From Linum tenue (taxonomy: Eukaryota; Streptophyta; Magnoliopsida; Malpighiales; Linaceae), in assembly GCA_946122785.1 (NCBI GenBank), contig CAMGYJ010000010.1:27259608-27323607 (forward strand): DNA of 64,000 nt. Direction: 5' to 3'. The translations under genes were made by a program, and so were the position numbers. The first letter of the stretch is position 1. Every line of letters starts with the position of its first letter. Below the pieces are notes generated by a model. That model worked only from the letters and a program-made list of their open reading frames with translations, had not been told where the DNA came from and searched no databases. This document shows, in pieces, positions 54,236 to 64,000 of this stretch.

Positions 54236-55720
54236 ATCTAATGTTCACTGCGACTTTCCTCCGGGCTCTGTTTCCTGCGATTGAAACGAGAATCCCAATC
54301 AAATCAAACAGAATGGTCAGAATTCATCAGTTTTTTTCCCCCATTTTCATCTCTCCAATTTGGATTTTCATAGACAAAAGGAAACTCATGCAACTTAATT
54401 TGACAACCAAATAGGCAAAACTATCTTTCTATTAAGACAGAGACGTACCCTTATCAATCATACAGCAACTAGATAGCCATTGAAACTTAATGTCACTCTA
54501 AGAACAGAGGCCTCTCTGTTTTCCTCCGAAACCAAACAGACTGTGCCATTCTTTTTCCCGATTGTTTCCCCTCTTCAGCATTCTACCGAGACAAACAAAC
54601 TACCCAACTTTTTTCTATTTGAATATGCCAAAGAAAATAACAGAGAGTGTCCTAAAAGCCGCAAGCTTTACTTATTTCACCTGTTCACGGAGCCAAGCCG
54701 CCGAAAATGAAGAAAGCTCCCGCCGAGAACTCCGCAATTGGAGTCCAACACAATTCCTCGACCCCGGCAGTGAAATGTGGAAGGCACAAAAACGCAAGGT
54801 AAAGCACAACGCCGTAACGAAACCAGAGTCCTGGAAAGGAAACAAAAGGCAGCAGCTTTCCTTTTCCCAGTTCGAGGATACTTGGAGCTAGAAAAACTCG
54901 CCGGAAGAAAATCCAGGCGAGAAAGCAGAAGCCTTGATGAAAATTGGCTGAAAATCAAAAGGAAGTCAGAGTTCGGGGCTTTGCTGCCGATCAGCCAGCA
55001 AGAATGCGGCAAATCCTGGGGTTTGGCTTTTGGTTTTCACTTGGCTTTCCTCACCCGATGTTGTTATAAAACGTATTAAAAGGAATTAATACGACGAAAT
55101 CTACCAACGGAGAGCCAGCAAACTTCTGCCGTTTCATCTTTGCTTTTTCTTTCAATTACATATATTCTTCGTCCTTAATCCATTAAATTTGCTGAGTAAA
55201 TTATTATTTTCCATAGAGGTGATTATTATCGGCGGTTTGTTTAATATTGGCGCTAAAAGGCACGTGGTTGGTATGGGTTGGTTGGTGGGACCTGAGTAAC
55301 GGCTATTTTTTTTCTTTTGCCTTTTGGATTCCTTTTCGCTCTTGTTATGAATTCTCCTATTCTTTCTTCAACATCCGGCTTTAATTTGCATGCTCATAGG
55401 GATAGGTTGATCATGTGTTGATAATTATCCGTTTATGCTGCTTACAATCTCGATTATGTGTTGGAATCATTTAAAATGTGTCGTTTTATGCATTTAATGA
55501 TAAGAATTTTACAATTATGTAAATTTTCAACGCATGAATCTAACAATTGAGAACATAAATCATATAATCTTGTTATATTAGAAATGGACCGACACCATCA
55601 TCTCATTTATATCTGGAGTTGAGTATGATAAATTTTATTTTATTTGCTGAAATGGATTAAGTAACCGACAATGAAGATTGGAAAACGGAAGAAGGGTTAA
55701 AGGGAAATGATATTAATATG
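54236..55720. other. Upstream region of the OSCA-like gene
   Basis: No coding frame is supported. GC-richer text at 54700-55010 may be a non-coding first exon. The remainder is AT-rich. Confidence 0.4.
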
Positions 55721-55729
55721 CAAATTAGG

Positions 55730-58500
55730 GTTTGTATGTATATAAATTGCGATCTACTTCATCAAGATTCAAGAGTATCTCTTTCCAATCAATGCAAAAT
55801 CATTCGGTTAGTGGCAGTCCAATACATACTTTGGGGGATATGAAACCTGCGGTCTTAAATTCGTTTATGTTTCGTTATGGAGGGATTTGCAGCCGTTTGA
55901 GTTGTCTGTCTCCTCCAAAATTGTTTGAAGCAACTGATACTTTGTTATTATTTCCATCTCTGATTGACAAGCTGGCGATTCTCTGTTTAGTGATTACAAG
56001 TGTTTTAATCATGTTGTCGGAGATCGTCTTAACAATTATTAATTATTAAGAAATAAATAGCGCCTAATTGCATTAGGGGTTCAGTGGGATGTGCGAGTGT
56101 ACAGAGTAAGTTCCCTGAAACGCACGCGGATTCCCGTCGGATTCAGCTAAGTATAGATCTCGACCGTAAGTTCAATAGAACGTTTCCCTTCCCCTTTTCT
56201 CCGTCCCTTCACCTTCTCCCAGTCCAAGATAATCCCATTCCCATCTCTCCGATGCCCCTACAAACGACTGGATGGAGATTAGACAAGTTGTCGATTAAGC
56301 TGGGGCGGTCAGATGAAGGTGGGTTCTGAGATGGTCATTGGTCAAAGCTGTGGTATCTTACCGATTCTTCAGCATACTTGAAGGCCGCCATAGGGTTCAG
56401 CCTCGCTGACATCTTTCTGTTGAGTAAGCCGATGCTTTTGGTGAGCGGTGTGGAGAGAACATACACGGAACCCCGGCCAATTTCAAGATTGACAGGAGTT
56501 TCTCGGTTCTGGCACTTAAACTTCTCTTCTCTCTCGGGTATGGAAGGAGCACGGTGGAATCAGCAAAGATTAGATTTGTGGGAGAGGGGAGAAGAGGTCG
56601 TCAGTGGGGTACTATCTGTTTCTTTGATTCACTGCGCACGCCCGACCGTCTGAACTCGTTCAGTCTTTGATCTTGATAAGGGGAAATCAAAGCCCCAAAA
56701 CATCAATCCGTTAAATTCTAGCCGACTTGGGGAACACAGTAACCGCAGAATTACTCCCAATGGAATGCAGATTCTTCAGCAGTTTGATTCATTCTGATGG
56801 TGATCTTGAGAGGCAGAAGGAGGTAAGGAGTCGTTTAAAAGATTTTAATTTCTTAATTTATACCATAGATCAGCTTGCCATTCATATAATTTGAACGTGA
56901 GGACGTTCACCTTGGGTTTCATTTGATTAAGCAGACTGTTTATACAAACTTTGATTGAACCTTTAGAATCGATTGTATAAGTTCCGTTTTTAAGTATTGT
57001 ATACGTTCCGTTAGTGGTGAATGGATGCTTTGGTAGCATGCCCCTTCCATAACTTTTTCTAAACATAATCCCTTCCTTCCATTGGAAGCTGTTTAATAAA
57101 TAGGCTATTAGGCTGGGTCTCATGCTAATATATTCCCATTGTCTTTATTGCACTCTGTTGCTACACTTGGGGACCTAGGTATTGCTCTGGAGCTGGGGGA
57201 AAATGTGATATCGGAGGTGTTGATTCCAATGCAGTCAAAAGCGCGATTCTACCTAGAAACGGAAAAGGGGTAAAATCGTAAACCGTAGAATCAAAGCGTA
57301 AAAGCGTAAGTTTTTGACGCATACTGTAAAATAACTAAAAATCTATTAAGTAGGACATATACTATGTAAAATATGAATGAACAGAATTTAGATAAGTTAA
57401 TAAATACATGCAATTCATGCCTAAAGTACAACAACTTATAGAATCTTAATAATAAGTTCGTAAACATACATTTTAACAATAAGCCACTTTTCATCTATGC
57501 TAATGAATTCGAGAAGAGCCTAGCTGGTGAATTATTACTCTATTGAAGTTGGGAATGCATCCAAGTACCTGGTATGTATCTTTTATCTCAAATGCATCAT
57601 ATTGTTGGTGATTTACTTGTAAAATATACTTTTTATAATTAATTTCATGAAAAGAATACTCATTTAGTGAACTAAAAGCGTAATAACGTAAAGCGTTTTG
57701 GTGAACTAGAAGCGTAGAAGCGTAAGCATTTAAGTTTTAAAGCGCAATTTAGTCCGATTTTATACACTTAAGTTTTTATATGGAAACGAAAGCGTTTTGG
57801 TGACCTAAAAGCGTAAAATCGTAAGTTTTTAAGTTTTGAAACGTGATTTTGACTGCATTACTTGATTCTACCTACGAACAAGGGGAACAAAATCCCATCA
57901 AATTTAAGTTAGGCCCTTAAGTGGTTAGATATGCTAGCTAGATATGAAATCATTACATAAGTCAATCCTTCTTAAGTCCACTTTCACTCTTTATTAGATT
58001 GGTTAAGTCCTTTTGCCAGACGAAGCTATGGGATTAACTATATTTATTTATTTATGTAGTTACTCTCCTACTCCACCTCATTAACCGATTGCTAGGCTTA
58101 CTTAACCTTGGTGATTAGGAAGAAGTCTATACTCATGAATTTCTTTTATACTTCCTACTTTGATCAGCTACTATTGGAGGGTAACTGGGTAAGTATTGCT
58201 CACTCCTATTCCGTTAAAGCCCATGGAGTTCTCAAATAGTTTTGTTCCATATAATTGAGCAATAGCGGCTTCAAGCTAAGACTGTTACTGGTGTCGTCAA
58301 CTTTCGTCATATGCCCCCTTAATTTACCATATATAGCAAGTTTTGCCTAATGAGCGACTATTCAACAGGGATCAAACTTTTTATCAGGAGTCGAAGATTC
58401 GGTTGAGCCTCCAATAGAGACCGTTGATTGGGAACTATCCATCAAGCCCAAGAGGGAAGTGGCGATCAATAAACGTATCGATCAATAATGCAATAAACGT
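55730..58500. other. Gene-free stretch with organelle-like flavour, interrupted by a hAT-like element
   Basis: 56060-56760 and 57900-58480 have balanced composition, few low-complexity runs and phrases such as GGGGAAATCAAAGCCCC and CCCGACCGTCTGAACTCG that remind me of plant mitochondrial spacer DNA. No mitochondrial gene was recognised, so this is only a suspicion. Confidence 0.25.
57227..57860. mobile_element. hAT-like element with AAGCGTAA subterminal motifs
   Basis: Ends CAATGCAGTCAAAA and (complement of right end) TAATGCAGTCAAAA are inverted repeats. Flanks GTTGATTC (57219-57226) and CTTGATTC (57861-57868) agree at 7 of 8 bases. Near both ends the phrases AAAGCGTAA, AAAATCGTAA and AAGCGTTTTGG recur many times. 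No transposase frame is seen in the 634 bp. Confidence 0.7.
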
Positions 58501-59400
58501 ACTCGCTGCGAAGTGCGGGCCAATTAACTAGTATATATAATATTAATACATATCAAATATGTCTTAAAAATAGCATGTGCATTAACGGACGTATTCGGGT
58601 TGGACAGTGAGAAAAACATGTTGACTCATTACTCGTAATATTCGGATTCGAATTTTATCCATACCCACTAAAAGTTCTTCTAGCTTTTATTTTACTCTAT
58701 CTGATTATATCAGATTTAAGCGGATATTCACGATTGTAGATATTTTTGTCATACTATCCTCGCGAGATTAAAATATGAGCCATAGATTTTCTTATATAAA
58801 TAAATGTTCATTGTGAAACGGGCATGAGTGTGAGTATGAGACGAGGAAGTCTAAAACCATATTGCCCCATTACTATGATGCTATCAAATTTTTAGCAAAT
58901 TTTGCTCAATTAATGCGGGAATTCCCCACGTTTACTAAATGAGTAAACAGAAGATGGTCATCCCTACTACAAACCCCTTCAGTATCATGTAAAAAGGAAT
59001 ATTTTCCTTCTTGCACAAGTCACGATAGAGGTCTAGAAAGAACTTCGTTTAATTTGGTGTTTTTGAGCGAGTATATTTTGTAGAGCTTTGGGACTCCTGG
59101 CACAGGAGAATGCCTGAATTTGCAGTGGAATGTTAAAACTACATAAATCACACGATCAATGCCATTTCTCAAGGGAAACTCCAAACTTGGTGGTTTTGGA
59201 GAAGCATAAATAATCAGAAGCAATATTACATATCGTTATATCTATCACAGAGGGAAATTCCACCAACAGCACAACACTGGTGAAGCCAAGGCAACCAGAA
59301 ACTTCAAATCAAGAATCATATATTTGAGATGGCTTGCTATACATCACACGGAGAAAAACATGGCTTCCCCGGAGTGTTTCTCTCTCAAATCTTACATTAT
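58501..59400. other. AT-rich intergenic stretch
   Basis: No gene or element recognised. The 3' UTR of the UFD1-like gene probably occupies the right end. Confidence 0.4.
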
Positions 59401-59404
59401 AACA

Positions 59405-61610
59405 TCAGCTCTTCTGGTGAACAGCTACCTGGTGGATGTCCATCTCCTTCAACATGACAGATCTACCGCACGAATCGCATGGTGCAGTTCTAGACCCACA
59501 ATGGCTCTCATGCTCTGAGAGCCCTCTTAATCGGTCTCTCGTATCCATGGCTGAATTCCCAGCTTGAACCATGTCGCCACAGAAGCGGCATGTGATGAGC
59601 CGCAGTGGACATACAGAAGCTTGGTGTTGCACCTGCAGCAGATAATTGAATCAATAGTTAGATACACAAGCATAATCCTGTTTTCGGAATTTTATCAAGA
59701 CATTCAGTAAGAGAAGCAATCGTCTTCATGCACTAAAATGGATGCAATATCCACTAAAGCCACTAAATGAATTAAGTGATGGCATGCTGTGTGAACATAA
59801 CAAGAAAATACAAAATGCAATGCCATTTCAAGATACTGAGACGAGGGAAAAGGATTCCAGTTGTTTACCATCTGTTCCTTCTCAAGTACCACACCACAGC
59901 CACACTGAAGAGGCTCATGGAAAACCTTCATGTGCTTATTGATTTCATCCTTATGGAATGGCTGCCCACACTTGTCACAGTGGACGTGGTTCTTGGCCTC
60001 GCCAACCCTCAGAACTACTCCACAACCGGGATGTTGGCAAACTAGATTGTGCCTGCTGCAATAAGCTTCGTGCAGTGCAATGCTCATACTGGGTATGAAA
60101 TGCTTGCAATTTCTGCACTCAACAGTGTCGGCATTCACCGATGATGTCGTCGATCCAGCTTGCTGACCCACTTTGACAGTGCTATTATCTTGTGCACTCA
60201 CTAAAACCTTATACTTAGCGGTTCCTTTGAAACCATACACACCAATGCTATAAGTTCCCACCCCCAAGTTCTTGTCTTTCGAGTTCAGGATCAATACTTT
60301 CGACCCCATGTCATGTGAAGACCACTCATGTTGGTGTCTGTTTGGGAAAATGAGCGGATGCTTGGAAATGTAAAGATCGGTATCACCATCACCAGTCTCT
60401 ACCTCGATCTTCACCTCAATCCTAACATCCCCAGAAGAGACAGTCTCCCAGACGAGATCATCAATCGAGAACTTATAGTAATTGTAATTTCCTTCTTCAA
60501 CCATTCCAGATTCCGACACTCCAAAAGTCAGTTGCTTCAACACATGCTGATTCGCGCTATCCAAAGGTGAATCTGACCCCACTATATCGACCTCAACATC
60601 TGTCTCGAGAACCGAGACACTCGAGGAAGGTTTCAACTCAAGTACTCTCAACCTGTAAGCTAATACCCCGTGATTAACAGTGATCACATCGCCCTCAGAA
60701 AGAGTAGCATGCTGCCTGAGGCTCGTTTCGAGTACAGCCTTGTGATTAGGGATGTCCGAGAAGCCAACCACATCTGGTTGAAGCTTTGCATAAATTCCTT
60801 TAGGCAACCACACATATCGAACATCAACTAAAGCACTTACAGGTGAAGGAGTGTTGTCTAGGGGAAACAGGTTACTCCATACATGAGGAGGAAGCCCGAC
60901 TTGACCTTCCTCTGCAGTGAACTCCAAAGCACCAGAATGGGTTGTCTTCTGGTTCGTTTCTGAATTAGCTTCATGATGAACCACAGATAACTGGAAGTAC
61001 AATGGTCCTTTATCAAACGCACCTTGATCGGATAACTCAGTGAAACAAGAAGGGGGCAATTTGATCTTATCCCCACTTCCTTGGAAACCTACAGCTTCTA
61101 ACACACGTGAGAACACAATTCCTCTCCCGGCAATCAAATTCTCTTGCATTTGCTCATCTGCCTGTAAACATAAACCAGTTTCTTGTAAGGCGCACATGTA
61201 AAAGAGATTATCATGACGACACAACTAAAAGCTTAAAAACTCAAAACGATTCTGCCCGTCTAACTACTTAATCAATCAACCATCGAGGATTCCATACCGA
61301 ATTCGATCAAAGTTGGGTTCTTTTACCTTTTTTGAATTGAACCCAGAAAAGTCTAGATTTCTTCATGAATCTAAGAAACCAAAATATCGAGGGCAAAAGG
61401 GGTTATGGTATGAAGAAGGACGGTTACCTTGAGTTGGGCTTCGGCGGCTTCGAGCCTCCGGGATCTCCGAACAGCTTCGAGGGCTTCTCGCTGCTTGCGA
61501 GCCTCTTCTTTGGCCTTCCTATCTCTTTCGAGTCTCAATCTAGCTCTGTCTTTCCTCTCCTTCTGCTCCTTCTCTAGCTTCTCCCTCGCCCTTCTCAGCT
61601 CGAAATCCAT
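59405..61610 (-). CDS. UFD1-domain protein with C-terminal zinc fingers (ubiquitin fusion degradation family)
   Basis: Three minus-strand exons: 61610-61428, 61161-59869 and 59632-59405. All are phase 0 with GT-AG borders, giving 567 aa. Residues 1-61 are a highly charged coiled coil (MDFELRRAREKLEKEQKERK). Residues about 85-250 form the UFD1 double-psi barrel fold (GDKIKLPPSCFTELSDQGAF, EEGQVGLPPHVWSNLF, VDVRYVWLPKGIYAKLQP, VNHGVLAYRLRVLEL). The C-terminal third has Cys/His clusters of TRAF-like zinc fingers (CRNCKHFIPSMSIALHEAYC, CDKCGQPFHKDEINKHMKVFH, CPLRLITCRFC, CDSCGRSV). This matches the plant UFD1-zinc-finger type whose Arabidopsis member is annotated as PRLI-interacting factor K, proposed to act with CDC48 on ubiquitylated substrates. 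Intact; length is usual for the family. Confidence 0.92.
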
Positions 61611-61739
61611 TATCTAACCCGCGCCGGAAAGCTTCCTACTTTTCGATTGCGCCCCGATCGCCGGGAAATGGGGTTTCGAAGGTTCTCGGGGAAGGAAAGT
61701 CGGGAAGTGGTGCGACTACGAAGAAATATGGTAATTTGA

Positions 61740-62086
61740 GGCAATTTATTTTTCGTTATATATTGTTCTTCATTCGACCGTGTGATTTTTCAAGGTATTT
61801 GTAGGTGTGACTGTGTGAGGTGTCTGTGTTGGAATTCTTTTCGTCCTCAGATTGACTTTGAGTTTCGGTTACCAATTTGGATTTGCGTGGAGTGGAATCC
61901 AGAAGGATCTGGGCTTTTTACTGATTTATTCATGGCAGTCCAACGTATGCAGAAGCCCAAAATATCATGGGCCCAATTGAATTGTACAACAAACTTTGGA
62001 TTGTCACAGGCAAAGAGTAATAAAAGCATAGAAAATTATAAGAACGTTTATCTCTCTGCCTTCTTAATCCTTTAGCATCCAGCCTA
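61740..62086. other. Upstream region of the UFD1-like gene
   Basis: Promoter and 5' UTR are expected here for the minus-strand gene starting at 61610. No other gene is supported. Confidence 0.4.
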
Positions 62087-62414
62087 GTTATTTTGCTAAC
62101 GGCATAAGTTGTTAGTATATACTAACTAATATCCAAAATTTATGAACATGTATCCAAGTATTCTGATTTTACTAAAGTATATAGATATCACAGACTAGTA
62201 TTCAAAACATCACAAACTAGTATCCAGATAGCATATACCAACTAATATCCACAATCAACCAACTATTATTCAATATGGATACTCTTATGTGTTATCTGGA
62301 TACTTTTATGTGTTATGTGGATACTAATTATGTGTTGTATATGGATACTTTAGTACTTGTTGTATTTTGGATATCAGTTAGTATCTGCTAACGATATCAG
62401 TTAGTATCTTCTAG
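62087..62414. mobile_element. Short non-autonomous relative of the 16-kb element
   Basis: The left end GTTATTTTGCTAACGGCATA and then GTTAGTATATACTAAC match the terminus at 39559 of the large element, reading inward. The right end (complement ATACTAACTGATATCGTTAG, then CAGATACTAAC) matches the 23243 side. The left half of the interior has TATCCA motifs and the right half TGGATA motifs. About 330 bp, no gene. The exact target duplication could not be fixed. Confidence 0.65.
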
Positions 62415-62429
62415 AGCGGGTCAGATCTG

Positions 62430-64000
62430 GTCCTTAAGCCACATTCCTTAAGGAGTTTCTTAAAGCCTTCTGATTGGTTGAAAATAATATAGGTAGTTAA
62501 CTGGGAGTTAGTTGTTAATAGATAGTTAAGGGTAAAAGGGGTATTATTTAATACTAATTAATAGATTTAATATTAATAGTTAATTGAAAAATGTAATAAT
62601 AAAACCCTAACCCATCCACCAACGCAGCCGAAATCCTCCATTCGCCGACCATCCCTCACTGTAGGTTCCCTCCTCGTCAGCTGCTATTACAGTTGCATTC
62701 CGTTTCTCCGAAACAACCAATCACCAACCGCAATAACACCCGTCATAACAGCAGTAGACCCACCGTCGCGCCTAGCCGTAATCTGAAGAAACCGCCGTCA
62801 CGCCGGGAAGGAACCATCTTTCGGGAGAAGGAGCCGCCAAGGAAGCATCGGAGATCGCCATTCGAGCATCGGAGATCCCATCTCGAAGTACGTAGGGCTG
62901 AAATGAATCACGGGCGAGGTGTTTTGATTGGTATGGAAGATATATTGCAAAGTGACAAGTTTTCATTAATAATGCGAAATGACACGTTAATAATGGTACT
63001 TGTCAACCGTTTGAGTATGATATTGAACATCGCTTCAATATTAATAATTATTTTGCATATTGACGTTGAAAGAAGATGCGATTTTGTTAATAACGACGTA
63101 GCTATTAACAATACCTTTTATTGAAAATAGTGTGTTGCATAGGTTAATAATAGTATTGTTTTATTTTGATAAGAGTTTTAAAATTATTAAAAAAAACTTT
63201 CAAACAAACTTCAAAATAAAATATAAAAAATGTTACAAATGGGAACTATAAGAAACATGTGTCGGAAGATTGATAATGGCATTTGACATTGTTACAAACG
63301 CAAGCGAATAAAATTAAAAATAAATGGTTAACCATTGACAATTAAATCTTTAATTGGTCGTTGTTGAATTGTTAATTACCATTGATAACGTTAGCAAATT
63401 TTATTACTTATCACAAACGTAAACATTTGCATTATCTGGTAACATTGACTAAATGGAAATTTAACTAATACGTAAATTAATAATGCTTAGTTTTTTCATT
63501 CATCATCACCACAAAGATGTTGATAATTAAATGATATGGTGGACTCCGACAAGCAACATTGGTAAAAAAATTAACGAACTGGAAACACAAACATTAATAA
63601 TAAGGATTACACATTAAAAGATAACAATGGTACCAAAAAGTTAATAATAAACACATAATAAGAACAAGCATGTGATGATATTAAAAGTTGTTGTTAAAGA
63701 ATATTACAATTCATATAATCAAACGTTAATAATGGTATTGAACACGTTAATAACATAAAGCAGAATTGTTAACAATAGTAACCAACATAAGTAATAATAG
63801 ATTGTTATTAATACTAGTGAAATCGTTAATAGCGGAGGGGAGCTGGACGAGACTTGAGAGTGCGACGTCGGACGAAGAAGAACTCCAGGCAGCAGGGGAA
63901 GAAAAACTACACGAAGCAGAGACGATAGAAGCTTGACGGAATGCGAACCGAAGCTTGAAGGACCGACGACCGAAGCTTGAAGGAGATGCCACTGCCGAGT
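62430..64000. other. GTTAATAATG-motif region, cut by window end
   Basis: 62600-62900 is GC-richer (AACCCTAACCCATCCACC, CGCCGTCACGCCGGGAAG) with a low-confidence Arg/Pro-rich frame at 62693-63124. From about 62965 to 63835 the phrase CGTTAATAATGG and variants (GTTAATAATAAACAC, CATTGATAACGTTAGC) recur in both orientations. At 63840-64000 the composition turns GC-rich again, and a minus-strand frame (MASPSSFGRRSFKLRFAF) might be the 5' part of something outside the window. No family recognised. Confidence 0.35.

Noticed and set aside
55732..56653. Frames at 55732-56049, 56084-56329 and 56378-56653 as genes
   Set aside because: No family resemblance, no start context or splice support; left as unassigned spacer.
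59704..61224. Single 506-aa frame as the whole UFD1-like gene
   Set aside because: Its first residues and last 50 residues are intron read-through; GT-AG borders at 61161 and 59869 join to exons with the coiled coil and last zinc fingers.
62693..63124. 143-aa Arg/Pro-rich frame
   Set aside because: Half of it runs into the GTTAATAATG repeat and the N-terminal half is low complexity; no family recognised.

Overview
The window looks like nuclear DNA of a dicotyledonous plant. It has interrupted genes with GT-AG introns and plant-specific families (OSCA channel, GT14-like glycosyltransferase, UFD1-type zinc-finger protein, FBA-type F-box protein, FAR1/MULE transposase), long AT-rich spacers, and dense plant transposon families (Ty3/gypsy, Mutator-like, hAT, MITEs). 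No tRNA, rRNA or CRISPR array was recognised. The species cannot be named from the sequence.

Layout. 1-4.5 kb: a decayed Ty3/gypsy gag-protease remnant on the minus strand, a CATGGACC-rich repeat field and one Mutator-type inverted-repeat element. 5-14.2 kb: a duplicated segment whose two copies each received a different transposon. Copy A holds a 726-bp hAT-like element. Copy B holds a 5.9-kb non-autonomous LTR retrotransposon with 1420-bp LTRs and an ACTAT target duplication. 14.2-14.6 kb: one Mutator-type arm carrying a piece of a CP12 gene. 15.2-20.1 kb: a complete but heavily mutated chromovirus (Reina-like, chromodomain, 227-bp LTRs, CAAAC target duplication). 20.1-22.8 kb: gene-free DNA full of short CGACATTGTTT inverted motifs.

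22.8-41.2 kb is the most striking part, a three-level nest. A small hAT-like MITE contains a long-TIR Mutator-like element, which contains a 16.3-kb Mutator-like element. The innermost element carries two convergent multi-exon genes that I could assemble with open frames: a FAR1/MULE transposase (815 aa, D/D/E, CxxH and SWIM motifs present) and a Ulp1-type (C48) cysteine protease (H/D/Q/C present). It also carries an apparently intact F-box gene. Introns and spacers are filled by a TGGATATT-type motif whose strand switches at the convergence point. Related short and degenerate copies lie elsewhere, for example at 62.1 kb.

41.7-61.6 kb is host gene space, all on the minus strand: a decayed GT14-like glycosyltransferase, an intact DUF212/PAP2-like gene, an OSCA1-type ion channel with one frameshift and one nonsense codon, and an intact UFD1/zinc-finger gene. 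A 1344-bp Pack-MULE-like element (10-bp target duplication) carrying a UDP-glycosyltransferase fragment sits inside a MITE at 48.4-50.1 kb. 62.4-64 kb is AT-rich DNA with a GTTAATAATG motif, cut by the window end.

All exon junctions were read by eye from splice consensus and family similarity. No alignment or search was run.
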